Assembly: GCF_000423465.1 (NCBI RefSeq)
Contig: NZ_KE384022.1
Span: 337,176-401,175, forward strand
Reading direction: 5' to 3'
DNA: 64,000 bases
DNA from: Propionicicella superfundia DSM 22317
GTDB lineage: Bacteria > Actinomycetota > Actinomycetes > Propionibacteriales > Propionibacteriaceae
The translations under genes and the position numbers were made by a program. The notes under the pieces were generated by a model. The model made no database searches. It was not told where the DNA came from and saw only the letters and a list, made by a program, of their open reading frames with translations. Of the stretch, positions 1 through 8,631 are shown piece after piece. How positions within the stretch are numbered: position 1 is the first letter of the stretch; every line of letters starts with the position of its first letter.

Positions 1-1
1 C

Positions 2-2299
2 TACCCGATGGGGTGGGACGACAACGGCCTGCCCACCGAGCGCCGCGTGCAGAACTTCTACGGCGTCCGGTGCGACCCGAGCGTCCCGTACGATCCGGGG
101 TTCACGCCGCCCGAGAAGCCCGACCCGAAGCGACAGGTGCCGATCAGCCGGCGCAGCTTCATCGAGCTGTGTCACAAGCTCACCGCCGTGGACGAGCAGG
201 TGTTCGAGAATCTGTGGCGGCATGTGGGCCTGTCCGTCGACTGGACGCGTCTGTACGCCACGATCAGCGACAGTTCGCAGGCGACCGCGCAGCGTGCGTT
301 CCTGCGCAACTACCACCGCGGCGAGGCCTACCTCTCGGAGGCGCCGACGATGTGGGACGTGACGTTCCAGACCGCCGTCGCACAGGCCGAGCTCGAGGCG
401 CGGGACTACCCCGGCGCCTATCACAGGGTCGCGTTCCACAGCCCCGCGGGTCCGGTGTACATCGAGACGACGCGCCCCGAGCTGGTGGCGTCCGTGTGCG
501 CCCTCATCGCCCACCCCTCCGACGAGCGCTACCAGCACCTCTTCGGGACGACCGTCACCTCGCCGGTCTTCGGCGTCGAGATCCCCGTGCTCGCCCACCG
601 GGCCGCCGAGCCCGACAAGGGGGCCGGCATCGCCATGTGCTGTACCTTCGGCGACCTGACCGACGTCCAGTGGTGGCGCGAGCTGAACCTGCCGACGCGC
701 ACGGTCATCCAGCGCGACGGCCGGCTCACCCGAGACACTCCGGAGTGGCTGGTGCATCCCGAGCCGTACGCGAACCTGGCCGGCAAGACGACCTTCTCGG
801 CGCGCGAGGCGATGGTCGCCCTGCTGCGCGAGTCGGGCGACCTCGACGGCGACCCGGTGCCGACGCAGCGGAAGGCGAACTTCTACGAGAAGGGCGAGAA
901 GCCGCTCGAGATCGTCTCGACCCGCCAGTGGTACATCCGCAACGGAGGGCGCGACGAAGACCTCAAGGCCGCCCTGCTCGCACGCGGGGAGGAACTGGCC
1001 TGGGTGCCCGATCACATGCGGCATCGCTACGAGAACTGGGTGAACGGCCTCAACGGCGACTGGCTCATCTCGCGACAGCGCTTCTTCGGCGTGCCGTTCC
1101 CCGTCTGGTACCGGCTGGACGACGAGGGCGAGCCCGACTACGAGGCGCCGATCCTGCCGACCGAGGCGGAGCTGCCCGTGGATCCGCAGAGCGAGGTTCC
1201 GCCCGGCTACGGCGAGGACCAGCGCGGCAAGCCCGGTGGCTTCGTGGGCGATCCCGACATCATGGACACCTGGGCGACCTCGTCCCTCAGCCCGCAGATC
1301 GTGTGCGGCTGGGAGACCGACCCCGACCTGTTCGATCTGACCTTCCCGATGGATCTCGCCCCCCAGGCGCACGACATCATCCGGACGTGGCTCTTCAGCC
1401 GCGTCGTCCGTTCCCACTTCGAGCACCACTGCCTGCCGTGGAAACGGGCGACGATCTCGGGCTTCGTGACCGACCCCGACCGCAAGAAGATGTCGAAGTC
1501 GAAGGGCAACACGGTCGTGCCGACCCAGATCCTCGGCACCTACGGCGCCGACGCGGTGCGCTGGCGCGCGGCGATGGCGCGTCCCGGCATGGACTCGCCG
1601 TTCGACGAGGCGCAGATGAAGGTCGGACGCCGTCTGGCCATGAAGGTGCTCAATGCGAGCCGCTTCGTGCTGCTGGCCTGCGGCTCCGACACCGGCGGGG
1701 ACGTCACCAACCCGGCCGATCTGGCGATGCTGGCCGGGCTGCGCGAGACGATCGCCGGGGCGACGGCAGCGTTCGAGGAGTACGACTACGCGACGGCGCT
1801 GGAGACGATCGAACGCAACTTCTGGTCGTTCTGCGACGACTACGTCGAGTTGGTGAAGGAGCGCGCGTACGGCGGCCAGGACGCCGCCGGGGCGGCCTCG
1901 GCGCGGGCGGCGCTGCTGGGCGCGCTCGACGTCCAGTTGCGGCTGCTCGCACCGTTCCTGCCGTTCGTGACCGAAGAGGTGTGGTCGTGGTTCCGCACGG
2001 GTTCGGTGCACCGTGCGTCCTGGCCCGTGGTCGACGAGGTGACCGACGCGGGCGACGTGACGCTGCTGGCCGACCTCGCGACGGCGCTCGGCGAGCTGCG
2101 TGGCGCGAAGTCGGTGGCCAAGGTCTCCATGAAGACGCCGATCGCCTCGGCGCAGTTCGCCGGACCGGCCGATGTCGTCGCCCGGCTCGGCGCGATCGAG
2201 GCCGACCTCCGGTCGGTGGGGCGCATCGTCGGCGAGGTCACCTGGGCCCAGGCCGGCGACGAGCTGACCGCGCAGATCACCCTCGCAACCGCCGAATAG
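2..2299 (+). CDS. valS: Valine--tRNA ligase, 5'-truncated by window edge
   Basis: Charges tRNA-Val with valine in the cytoplasm. The reading frame is already open at base 2 and opens on the class I catalytic core (YPMGWDDNGLPTERR), so roughly the first 80-100 residues, with the HIGH-type motif, lie outside the window. The editing (CP1) domain occupies about residues 60-320 of the fragment. The KMSKS loop (KKMSKSKGN) is near residue 495 and a helical anticodon-binding domain follows. The protein stops soon after that domain, without the long C-terminal coiled-coil arm of E. coli ValRS, as in the shorter bacterial form. The stop at 2297-2299 is followed within 15 bases by a large palindromic hairpin that may also end transcription. 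The identification is firm; the true start cannot be seen. Confidence 0.97.
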   Translation, partial: YPMGWDDNGLPTERRVQNFYGVRCDPSVPYDPGFTPPEKPDPKRQVPISRRSFIELCHKLTAVDEQVFENLWRHVGLSVDWTRLYATISDSSQATAQRAFLRNYHRGEAYLSEAPTMWDVTFQTAVAQAELEARDYPGAYHRVAFHSPAGPVYIETTRPELVASVCALIAHPSDERYQHLFGTTVTSPVFGVEIPVLAHRAAEPDKGAGIAMCCTFGDLTDVQWWRELNLPTRTVIQRDGRLTRDTPEWLVHPEPYANLAGKTTFSAREAMVALLRESGDLDGDPVPTQRKANFYEKGEKPLEIVSTRQWYIRNGGRDEDLKAALLARGEELAWVPDHMRHRYENWVNGLNGDWLISRQRFFGVPFPVWYRLDDEGEPDYEAPILPTEAELPVDPQSEVPPGYGEDQRGKPGGFVGDPDIMDTWATSSLSPQIVCGWETDPDLFDLTFPMDLAPQAHDIIRTWLFSRVVRSHFEHHCLPWKRATISGFVTDPDRKKMSKSKGNTVVPTQILGTYGADAVRWRAAMARPGMDSPFDEAQMKVGRRLAMKVLNASRFVLLACGSDTGGDVTNPADLAMLAGLRETIAGATAAFEEYDYATALETIERNFWSFCDDYVELVKERAYGGQDAAGAASARAALLGALDVQLRLLAPFLPFVTEEVWSWFRTGSVHRASWPVVDEVTDAGDVTLLADLATALGELRGAKSVAKVSMKTPIASAQFAGPADVVARLGAIEADLRSVGRIVGEVTWAQAGDELTAQITLATAE

Positions 2300-2312
2300 C
2301 GCGCCCCCCACC

Positions 2313-2374
2313 CGCCGAACGCTCTGTAACTGCCGGAAAACAGGCCGAATCCGGCAGTTGCAGAGCGTTCGGCG
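2313..2374. repeat. Family A palindromic repeat, copy A1
   Basis: Long hairpin between valS and the next gene. The left arm 2313-2336 (CGCCGAACGCTCTG then t then AACTGCCGG) pairs with 2351-2374 over 24 positions with a single T-G mismatch. The loop is 14 bases. The same arm sequence recurs at 59188, 60411, 61053 and 63010, more than 55 kb away, so this is a dispersed element and not just a local terminator. No T-run follows, although the stem could still stop transcription from valS. Confidence 0.9.
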
Positions 2375-2438
2375 CGCTGGGCGTGAGGACCTTTCGTGCG
2401 GCAGACTGGCCCCGACACGCTCACACCCGGAGGTCCAC

Positions 2439-2912
2439 ATGCGCAGCTCCGCCGCGGCCGTCGCCGCCGTGCTCATCGCCGTGACGCTCGCGGCCTGCGC
2501 GAACACCTCCACCCGGACGACCCGCGAGCCCGGCAGCACCGTGACAGCCACGACCTCCGCGGGTTCGCTGGACCTGAGGGTGGGCGACTGCGTCGGCGAT
2601 CTCGACGAGGGGTCCGTCGAGGACGTCCAGCTCATCCCCTGCGGCCAGGAGCATCACTGGGAGGCCTTCGCGACCAAAGACCTCTCCGGCGACGCCTACC
2701 CCGGCGCGACGCAGATCCAGGAGGAGGCCGGGGTGTTCTGCGGGGACGAGTTCGAGAAGTTCGTGGGGATCGCTGTCCAGGAGTCGACGTACGACGCACC
2801 GTACCTGTACCCCACGTCCGAGACGTGGGCCGCCGGTGACCGCGAGATCCTCTGCTTCGTGGGGCTCGCCACCGGCGGCATCACAGGATCCCTGGAGGAC
2901 ACGAAGGAGTGA
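2439..2912 (+). CDS. Septum-formation-domain-type lipoprotein
   Basis: Predicted 157-aa secreted lipoprotein. A lipoprotein signal peptide with lipobox LAAC ends near residue 21 and is followed by a Ser/Thr-rich linker. The remainder (VGDCVGDL..IPCGQEHHWEAF..CGDEF..YLYPTSETWAAGDREILC) has the spaced cysteines and the GDC...C..H...W..GDR...C pattern of the actinobacterial septum formation-related domain (Septum_form). The biochemical role of that family is poorly defined. ATG 2439 is preceded by GGAGG at 2429-2433, which fixes the start. The stop overlaps the Shine-Dalgarno region of the next lipoprotein gene, so the two are probably cotranscribed. The family call rests on motif pattern only. 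Confidence 0.8.
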   Translation: MRSSAAAVAAVLIAVTLAACANTSTRTTREPGSTVTATTSAGSLDLRVGDCVGDLDEGSVEDVQLIPCGQEHHWEAFATKDLSGDAYPGATQIQEEAGVFCGDEFEKFVGIAVQESTYDAPYLYPTSETWAAGDREILCFVGLATGGITGSLEDTKE

Positions 2913-2914
2913 CG

Positions 2915-3436
2915 ATGAGGATCGCGCCCACCCTGGCCGCCGTGGCGACGGGACTGCTTCTGACCGGCTGCGGCACCCCGCCGACACCGTCACCGGAGGC
3001 ATCGACGCTCCCCGCGTCGCCGACGACCGCATCGGGCACGGCCCTGCCGCCGAGCGAGACCGCGACCCCCTCCGCGCCGACCGGCGCCGCCTCCGCGACC
3101 TCGACGGAGACAGCGATCGCGCCCGCCCCGACGGCAGCCTCCACCGCGACCGCGCAGCCGTCCGACACGATGACGACGCCCGTGGTGGTCGTCCAGAGCA
3201 GTTCGACGCTGTCGGTGATGTGTCACAACGCCGAACTCATCGTGCAGGCCGAGAATGCGGTCATCTCGGCCGAGGGCACCTGCGTCGGCGTCATCGTCAT
3301 CGGCGACGAGAACCGGATCACGGTGTCCCGCGCCGAGGGCGAGGTGAAGCTCTACGGCAGCCGCAATCGGCTCACGTACTCAGGAGATGTGTCCGTGCGT
3401 GACCACGGCACCGGGAACACCGCCACGCGCCGCTGA
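2915..3436 (+). CDS. DUF3060-type lipoprotein
   Basis: Predicted 173-aa exported lipoprotein. A signal peptide with lipobox LLTGC is followed by about 70 residues made almost only of Ala, Thr, Pro and Ser, a cell-wall-spanning type of linker. The C-terminal 80 residues (VMCHNAELIVQAENAV..TCVGVIVIGDENRITV..VKLYGSRNRLTYSGD) form short repeated beta-strand units typical of DUF3060, a small beta-helix-like domain of unknown function. AAGGAG at 2904-2909 sits 5 bases before ATG 2915. A GTG at 2909 is in frame but lies inside that Shine-Dalgarno sequence, so I prefer the ATG. It follows the upstream lipoprotein gene by 2 bases. Confidence 0.75.
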   Translation: MRIAPTLAAVATGLLLTGCGTPPTPSPEASTLPASPTTASGTALPPSETATPSAPTGAASATSTETAIAPAPTAASTATAQPSDTMTTPVVVVQSSSTLSVMCHNAELIVQAENAVISAEGTCVGVIVIGDENRITVSRAEGEVKLYGSRNRLTYSGDVSVRDHGTGNTATRR

Positions 3437-3466
3437 TCGCGACGCGGAGGAGCAGCGCTCCGACGC

Positions 3467-4753
3467 TCAGGCGCTCTTCTCGCGGCGTTCGGCGAGCTGA
3501 GCCTTGGTGAACAGTTGCGGCGCGCCGATCCCCCGGACGACGTCGGCGTCCACCAGCACCTGCGCGACGTCCTCGTTGCTGGGCACGTCGTACATCGCCA
3601 CCAGGAGGATGTCCTCCAGGATGGATCGCAGCCCCCGGGCACCGATGCCGCGCGCCAGCGCCACCTCGGCCAAAGCGGTGATCGCCTCGCCGGTGAACTC
3701 CAGATCGACGGCGTCCAGTTCGAACAGCTTGCGGTACTGCTTCACCAGCGCGTTGCGCGGTTCGACGAGGATGCGGCGTAGCGCCGAGACGTCCAGCGGG
3801 GCGACGGTGGCGATGATCGGCAACCGGCCGATGAACTCGGGGATCAGGCCGAACCGGTGCAGGTCTTCGGGACGCACCTCGGCGAACGGGTTGTCGCACG
3901 CCGGGCGCCTGGTCTCGAGATCGTTGTTGAAACCGAGCGGCCGCTTGCCGACCCGGGCGTTGATGATCTCCTCCAGCCCGGCGAACGCCCCGCCCACGAT
4001 GAACAGGATGTTCGTGGTGTCGATCTGAATGAAGTCCTGGTGCGGGTGTTTGCGCCCCCCCTGCGGAGGAACCGAGGCGGTCGTCCCCTCAAGGATCTTC
4101 AACAGCGCCTGCTGCACGCCCTCGCCGGACACGTCGCGCGTGATGGACGGGTTCTCGCTCTTGCGAGCCACCTTGTCGATCTCGTCGATGTAGATGATCC
4201 CGGTCTCGGCACGCTTGACGTCGAAGTCGGCGGCCTGGATCAGCTTGAGGAGGATGTTCTCGACGTCCTCGCCGACGTATCCGGCCTCCGTGAGCGCGGT
4301 GGCGTCGGCCATCGCGAAGGGGACGTTCAGCATGCGTGCCATCGTCTGCGCGAGATAGGTCTTGCCGCAGCCGGTCGGGCCGATGAGGAGGATGTTCGAC
4401 TTGCCCAGCTCGACGATGTCATCGTCGGAGGCGCGACGGGCAGGAGCACCGGACTGCGCCTGGATGCGCTTGTAGTGGTTGTACACGGCGACCGCCAGCG
4501 ACCGCTTGGCGGCGTCCTGGCCGATCACGTACGAGTCGAGGAAGGTGACGATCTCCTGCGGTTTCGGAAGCTCCTCCAGGGTTCCCACCTCGGGACCGTC
4601 GGAGAACTCCTCCTCGATGATCTCGTTGCAGAGATCGATGCACTCGTCGCAGATGTACACACCTGGACCCGCGATGAGCTTCTTGACCTGCTTCTGGCTC
4701 TTCCCGCAGAACGAACACTTCAGCAGGTCGCCCGACTCTCCGATGCGTGCCAC
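3467..4753 (-). CDS. clpX: ATP-dependent Clp protease ATP-binding subunit ClpX
   Basis: AAA+ unfoldase that feeds tagged or misfolded proteins to ClpP. The 428-aa length is normal. The N-terminal zinc-binding domain has C12-F-C15 (CSFCGK) and a second CDEC pair. The Walker A motif is GPTGCGKT, the Walker B region is IIYIDEIDK, and a C-terminal small domain follows. The start is GTG 4753 with GAGGAG just upstream; the frame stays open further upstream but has no ClpX-like sequence. It lies 74 bases downstream of clpP2 in the same direction, the usual actinobacterial clpP1-clpP2-clpX arrangement, although here tig is separated from the set by an opposing M23 gene. Confidence 0.97.
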   Translation of the reverse strand: MARIGESGDLLKCSFCGKSQKQVKKLIAGPGVYICDECIDLCNEIIEEEFSDGPEVGTLEELPKPQEIVTFLDSYVIGQDAAKRSLAVAVYNHYKRIQAQSGAPARRASDDDIVELGKSNILLIGPTGCGKTYLAQTMARMLNVPFAMADATALTEAGYVGEDVENILLKLIQAADFDVKRAETGIIYIDEIDKVARKSENPSITRDVSGEGVQQALLKILEGTTASVPPQGGRKHPHQDFIQIDTTNILFIVGGAFAGLEEIINARVGKRPLGFNNDLETRRPACDNPFAEVRPEDLHRFGLIPEFIGRLPIIATVAPLDVSALRRILVEPRNALVKQYRKLFELDAVDLEFTGEAITALAEVALARGIGARGLRSILEDILLVAMYDVPSNEDVAQVLVDADVVRGIGAPQLFTKAQLAERREKSA

Positions 4754-4827
4754 CGCTCCTCCTCTCTGGACCCACCCTAACCCGCGGGGGCGATCCGCCC
4801 TTGGCGTTTCGCCCCCGAAGGCCAAGA

Positions 4828-5484
4828 TCAGTCGGCGCCCTTCATTGACGTCAGGATGTCGTCGATGATGCCGTACTCGACGGCCTGCTCCGCGGTCAGG
4901 TACTTGTCGCGCTCGATGTCCTTGGAAACCTCGGCGACGGGCCGCCCGGTGTCGTCGGCCAGCATGTGCTCCATGAGATCGCGGATACGCATGATCTCGC
5001 GGGCCTGGATCTCCAGATCGGACGACTGGCCGTAGCCGCCTTCGGTCGCCGGCTGGTGGATGAGGATGCGGCTGTTGGGAAGCGCCATCCGCTTGCCCTT
5101 CGTGCCGGCGGCCAGGATGACGGCCGCAGCGGACGCGGCCTGCCCGAGGCACACCGTCTCGATGTCGGGCTTGATGTAGCGCATCGTGTCGTAGATCGCG
5201 GTGAGAGCCGTGAAGGACCCGCCCGGCGAGTTGATGTAGATGCTGATCTTGCGCTCGGGATCCATCGACTGCAGGCACAGCAACTGGGCCATCACCGCAT
5301 TGGCGATGTCGTCGGAGATCGGCGTGCCGAGGAAGATGATCCGGTCCTCGAACAGCTTGGTGTACGGGTCGACACGGCGCACACCGTACGAGGTGCGCTC
5401 CTCCCACTGCGGGATGTAGTAGTCCATCGACGGCCCGGCGGGGGCGATCCCCATGGGCATCGTCGGCATGCGGAACTCGCTCAC
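4828..5484 (-). CDS. clpP2: ATP-dependent Clp protease proteolytic subunit 2
   Basis: Serine peptidase subunit, 218 aa. Actinobacterial ClpP1 and ClpP2 form mixed tetradecamers that degrade proteins delivered by ClpX or ClpC. Catalytic Ser lies in [11 protein letters not shown] and His in [10 protein letters not shown], with the Asp in the C-terminal region. The GTG start at 5484 overlaps the clpP1 stop as GTGA, which indicates translational coupling. The N-terminus ([17 protein letters not shown]) is longer than in E. coli ClpP and may be a propeptide, as is known for actinobacterial ClpPs. Confidence 0.96.
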   Translation of the reverse strand: MSEFRMPTMPMGIAPAGPSMDYYIPQWEERTSYGVRRVDPYTKLFEDRIIFLGTPISDDIANAVMAQLLCLQSMDPERKISIYINSPGGSFTALTAIYDTMRYIKPDIETVCLGQAASAAAVILAAGTKGKRMALPNSRILIHQPATEGGYGQSSDLEIQAREIMRIRDLMEHMLADDTGRPVAEVSKDIERDKYLTAEQAVEYGIIDDILTSMKGAD

Positions 5485-6104
5485 TGGTTCGGCCCCTCCG
5501 TCTTGATCTGCGCCGCGCGTTCGTACACGTGGTCGATGAAGCCGTATTCCTGCGCCTGCTCGGCGGTGAACCACCGGTCGCGGTCGGAATCGGCCTCGAT
5601 CTGCTCCAGCGTCTGACCGGTGTGCTCGGCGATGAGGCGGGCCATCTGCGTCTTGATGTGCAGGGACTGCTCGGCCTGGATGCGGATATCGGATGCTGTG
5701 CCGCCCAGGCCGCCGGACGGCTGGTGCATCATGATCCGGCTGTGGGGCAGCGCGTACCGCTTGCCCTTCGTGCCGGCGCTCAGCAGGAACTGTCCCATGG
5801 ACGCCGCCAGGCCCATCGCGACCGTCGCGACGTCGTTGGAGATCCACTGCATGGTGTCGAAGATCGCCATGCCGGAATCGACCGATCCCCCGGGGGAATT
5901 GATGTAGAGATAGATGTCCTTCTGGGGGTCTTCGGCATTGAGCAGCAGCATCTGCGCGCAGATGGCGTTCGCGTTCTCGTCGCGCACTTCGGATCCGAGG
6001 AAGATGATCCGGTTCGCGAGCAGCGCCTGGTAGACGTTGTCGGTCATGCCCATTCCGCCGCCGGCTGTCTGGGCGACCGGCGAATGCAGGTCAAAGGAAG
6101 TCAC
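5481..6104 (-). CDS. clpP1: ATP-dependent Clp protease proteolytic subunit 1
   Basis: Serine peptidase subunit, 207 aa with the GTG start at 6104. Catalytic Ser102 lies in [11 protein letters not shown] and His127 in [10 protein letters not shown]; an Asp is near residue 178. ATG codons at residues 18 and 20 ([12 protein letters not shown]) are alternative starts and may mark the mature end after propeptide removal. It is the first gene of the clpP1-clpP2-clpX group. A sequence close to the ClgR operator consensus lies about 50 bases upstream. Confidence 0.96.
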   Translation of the reverse strand: MTSFDLHSPVAQTAGGGMGMTDNVYQALLANRIIFLGSEVRDENANAICAQMLLLNAEDPQKDIYLYINSPGGSVDSGMAIFDTMQWISNDVATVAMGLAASMGQFLLSAGTKGKRYALPHSRIMMHQPSGGLGGTASDIRIQAEQSLHIKTQMARLIAEHTGQTLEQIEADSDRDRWFTAEQAQEYGFIDHVYERAAQIKTEGPNQ

Positions 6105-6153
6105 ACCCAGAACCTACCTGGCCCCGGCGTCTTTCCGGAGGCGCGCCGGTGCC

Positions 6154-6171
6154 TGTTCGCTGTCGGCGCAG
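6154..6171. promoter_or_regulatory. Candidate ClgR operator upstream of clpP1P2
   Basis: TGTTCGCTGTCGGCGCAG matches the published actinobacterial ClgR pattern WNNWCGCYNANRGCGWWS at all but two positions. It lies 50-67 bases upstream of the clpP1 start. ClgR activates clpP1P2 in corynebacteria and mycobacteria. The match and placement are seen; binding is inferred. Confidence 0.5.
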
Positions 6172-6272
6172 TCAGCGCGTTCCCCGGGAAACACACCGGC
6201 ATTGCCCTCTCGCGGTCGCTTCTAGACTGATTCCGTCACCGCGGTCCCGGCCGCAGGCAGTGAGGTCACGGC

Positions 6273-6944
6273 GTGAGGATTGATCCCGTCCTGCTCACCC
6301 TCCCCTTCGAGGGCCGCTGGCAGGCGCGCAACAGCCCGGCACGGCGCGTGCCCAGCCACGGGACGGAGCTGTTCGGGACGACGTATGCGATCGACTTCGT
6401 CCCGGTGGACGACCGGGGCCGGTCCGCAGCGATCTCCTGGCGGACCCTGCTGGCCACGGAGCCGGCCGAGGGGTTCACCGGGTTCGGCCGGACGGTCCGC
6501 GCACCGGCCCGGGGAGTCGTGGTGTCGGTGCACGACGGCGAGGAGGATCACGTCGCACGCCGGTCACCGGTCGCCGGCCTGCCGTACCTGCTGGGCCAGC
6601 GGGCGCGCGCCGGTGCGGGCGTGACCGCGATCGCCGGCAACCACGTCGTCATCGCGCTCGGCGCGGCCGGGCCGTACGTCCTGCTCGCGCACCTGCAGCG
6701 CGGTTCCGTCCGCGTTGCCGCCGGTCAGAGCGTCTCGCGCGGCGACGCCATCGGCTCGTGCGGCAACTCCGGCAACAGCACACAGCCGCACGTCCACGTC
6801 CAGGTCACCGACTCGACGCGATGGGACGCGGCCCACGGCCTGCCCCTGGCGTTCACCGACTACCGGGTATCGGGGACGACGCGGGACGTGCCCTGCGGCG
6901 TGCCCGCCGAAGGACAGATCGTCGAGCCCGGTCCCCGCGCCTGA
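6273..6944 (+). CDS. M23 (LytM-type) metallopeptidase family protein
   Basis: 223-aa protein with the two zinc-site motifs of M23 endopeptidases: H-x(n)-D in the first half (SHGTELFGTTYAIDF) and HxH in HVHVQVTD near residue 180. Family members cut peptide cross-links in peptidoglycan or related peptides. There is no signal peptide, so the protein may be cytosolic or exported another way, which is unusual for a cell-wall hydrolase. GTG 6273 has GAGG about 8 bases upstream. It is a single gene opposed to clpP1 on one side and convergent with tig on the other. Confidence 0.85.
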   Translation: MRIDPVLLTLPFEGRWQARNSPARRVPSHGTELFGTTYAIDFVPVDDRGRSAAISWRTLLATEPAEGFTGFGRTVRAPARGVVVSVHDGEEDHVARRSPVAGLPYLLGQRARAGAGVTAIAGNHVVIALGAAGPYVLLAHLQRGSVRVAAGQSVSRGDAIGSCGNSGNSTQPHVHVQVTDSTRWDAAHGLPLAFTDYRVSGTTRDVPCGVPAEGQIVEPGPRA

Positions 6945-6989
6945 CTCCGCCGCGCCCGGCCCGGCCGCGCCCGGCTCCTCGAACGCGCG

Positions 6990-7020
6990 AACCGCCCGTC
7001 CCGGTTCGGGACGGACGGTT
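6990..7020. terminator. Hairpin between the M23 gene and tig (convergent)
   Basis: 13-bp stem with one mismatch: AACCGCCCGTCCC at 6990-7002 pairs with 7008-7020 around a 5-base loop. It lies between two convergent stops (6944 and 7066) and could serve both. No T-run follows on either side, which is common in GC-rich actinobacteria. Confidence 0.6.
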
Positions 7021-7065
7021 GGCGGCTGCCGTCGACGGCGCCGAGCGTTCTGCGGCGCGGGTGCT

Positions 7066-8532
7066 CTACTCGGAGTCGGCCTCCGCGACCACCTCGGCCT
7101 CGACGACCTCCGTGCTGTCGGCAGGATCCGTCGCGTCGTCGGCGTCGCTCTCGTCGGCACCGCTCTCGTCGGCCACCTGCGCGGCCGCGGTCGCGGCGGC
7201 GATGAGGTCCGCGTACGGGTCCTTGACGTCGACGGGCTCACCGTCGGTGTCGGTGACGGTCGCAGCCTCGAGGACCACGTTCAGCGCCTTGTTGCGGCGG
7301 ATCTCCCCCATCCACTCGGGAAGGTGGTTGTGCTCCATCATGTGCTGCGCCTCGGCCTCGGGAGTCGAGTTGTTCTGCGCGGCCTTGCGGATGAGCAGTT
7401 CGGTGAGCTCGTGCTGCTCGACGGAGAGCTCGCGGTCGTCGGCGATGGTGTCCAGCAGGAGCTGGGCCTTGATGGACGTCGCGGTCTTCTCGGCCAGATC
7501 GGCCCAGAAGGCGTCCTCGTCGGCGAACGGCTCGTCCGACTGCTCCAGGTACTGCGCCAGCGTAAGCTGCGCCCGCCCGAGCTGCTGGGTGATCGACTCG
7601 GTGCGCGCCTCGATCTCGTCGGCGAGCGCCTTCTCGGGCACCTCGAAGTCGGCCAGCTCCACGGCGGCCTCCAGGACCTTGTCGCGGGCGTCGCTGAGCT
7701 GGTCCATGGCCAGGACGCGGTCGAGGCCGTTGGCGAGATCTGCCCGCATCTCCTCGACGGTGTCGAACTCGCTGACCAGTTGCGCCCACTCGTCGTCGAC
7801 GTCGGGGAGCTCGATCTCCTGGACCTTCTGGACCGTCACCTGGATGTCGGCCTTCTCGCCCTTGGCCGTGCCGCCGGCGAGCTCGGTCGAGAAGGTCGCC
7901 GAGTCGCCCGCCTTCAGCCCGACGATGGCCTCGTCGAGCCCGTCGACCATGCCCGGCTCACCGACGATGTGCGTGACACCCTCCGCGGTGCCGTCCTCCA
8001 CCGGCTCGCCGTCCTGGGACGCGAGAAGGTCGATGACGACCTGGTCGCCCTCCTTCGCCGCCCGGTCGGTGTCGGTGGTGGTCGCGAACCGCTTGCGCAT
8101 GACCTCGATGCGAGCGTCCACCTCGTCGTCGACCGACGCCTGCGGCTTCACCTCGACGGCGATGGCCGAGAAGTCGGGCAGGTCGAACGTCGGCCGCACC
8201 TCGACCTCGGCGGTGAACTCGATCACCTCGCCGTCCTCCAGCTTGGTGACGTCGATCTCGGGATTGCCGAGCGGGTTGAGCCCCTGCTCGGACACGGCCT
8301 GCCCGTACGCGTTCGGAAGGGCCGCATTGATCGCCTCCTGCAGCACGGTGCCGCGGCCGAAACGCTGGTCGATGATGGCGGGAGGCACCTTGCCCTTGCG
8401 GAATCCGGGGATGCTCACCTGCTCCGCGATCTCCTTGTAGGCCTTCCGCAGGTGCGGCTCGAGTTCGCTGAACGGAACCTCGATGACGAGCTTGACCTTG
8501 GACGGGCTCAGTTGCTCCACAGTGCTGGACAA
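7066..8532 (-). CDS. tig: Trigger factor
   Basis: Ribosome-bound chaperone and peptidyl-prolyl isomerase that meets nascent chains at the exit tunnel. The 488-aa protein opens with the ribosome-binding domain (SSTVEQLSPSKVKLVIEVPF, then GFRKGKVPPAII), has an FKBP-type domain at about 155-240 (AAKEGDQVVIDLLA) and a helical C-terminal substrate cradle. It ends in a long acidic tail of about 45 residues rich in Asp, Glu and Ala. The start is TTG 8532, chosen because AGGAG lies 7 bases upstream and the protein begins there in register with the family. A -10-like TAGGAT is about 60 bases upstream. Confidence 0.96.
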   Translation of the reverse strand: MSSTVEQLSPSKVKLVIEVPFSELEPHLRKAYKEIAEQVSIPGFRKGKVPPAIIDQRFGRGTVLQEAINAALPNAYGQAVSEQGLNPLGNPEIDVTKLEDGEVIEFTAEVEVRPTFDLPDFSAIAVEVKPQASVDDEVDARIEVMRKRFATTTDTDRAAKEGDQVVIDLLASQDGEPVEDGTAEGVTHIVGEPGMVDGLDEAIVGLKAGDSATFSTELAGGTAKGEKADIQVTVQKVQEIELPDVDDEWAQLVSEFDTVEEMRADLANGLDRVLAMDQLSDARDKVLEAAVELADFEVPEKALADEIEARTESITQQLGRAQLTLAQYLEQSDEPFADEDAFWADLAEKTATSIKAQLLLDTIADDRELSVEQHELTELLIRKAAQNNSTPEAEAQHMMEHNHLPEWMGEIRRNKALNVVLEAATVTDTDGEPVDVKDPYADLIAAATAAAQVADESGADESDADDATDPADSTEVVEAEVVAEADSE

Positions 8533-8590
8533 AGAAGTACTCCTGATTGGATGTGCGCGGCCCGTCGGCGGACCGTGGACAGACTCGCCA

Positions 8591-8596
8591 ATCCTA
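8591..8596 (-). promoter_or_regulatory. Candidate -10 element of tig
   Basis: TAGGAT on the minus strand, 59 bases before the TTG start of tig. A weak TTTCCG lies 18 bases further upstream as a possible -35. This fits a housekeeping sigma promoter with a roughly 50-base leader. Placement and consensus are the only support. Confidence 0.4.
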
Positions 8597-8631
8597 GCGA
8601 TCGGCCGGGGGCTGCGGAAACCGGGCGGGCA

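Noticed and set aside
7036-7060. GAGCGTTCTGCGGCG, resembling a family A arm
   Set aside because: It has only one half without a partner and weak similarity; it may be chance in GC-rich DNA.
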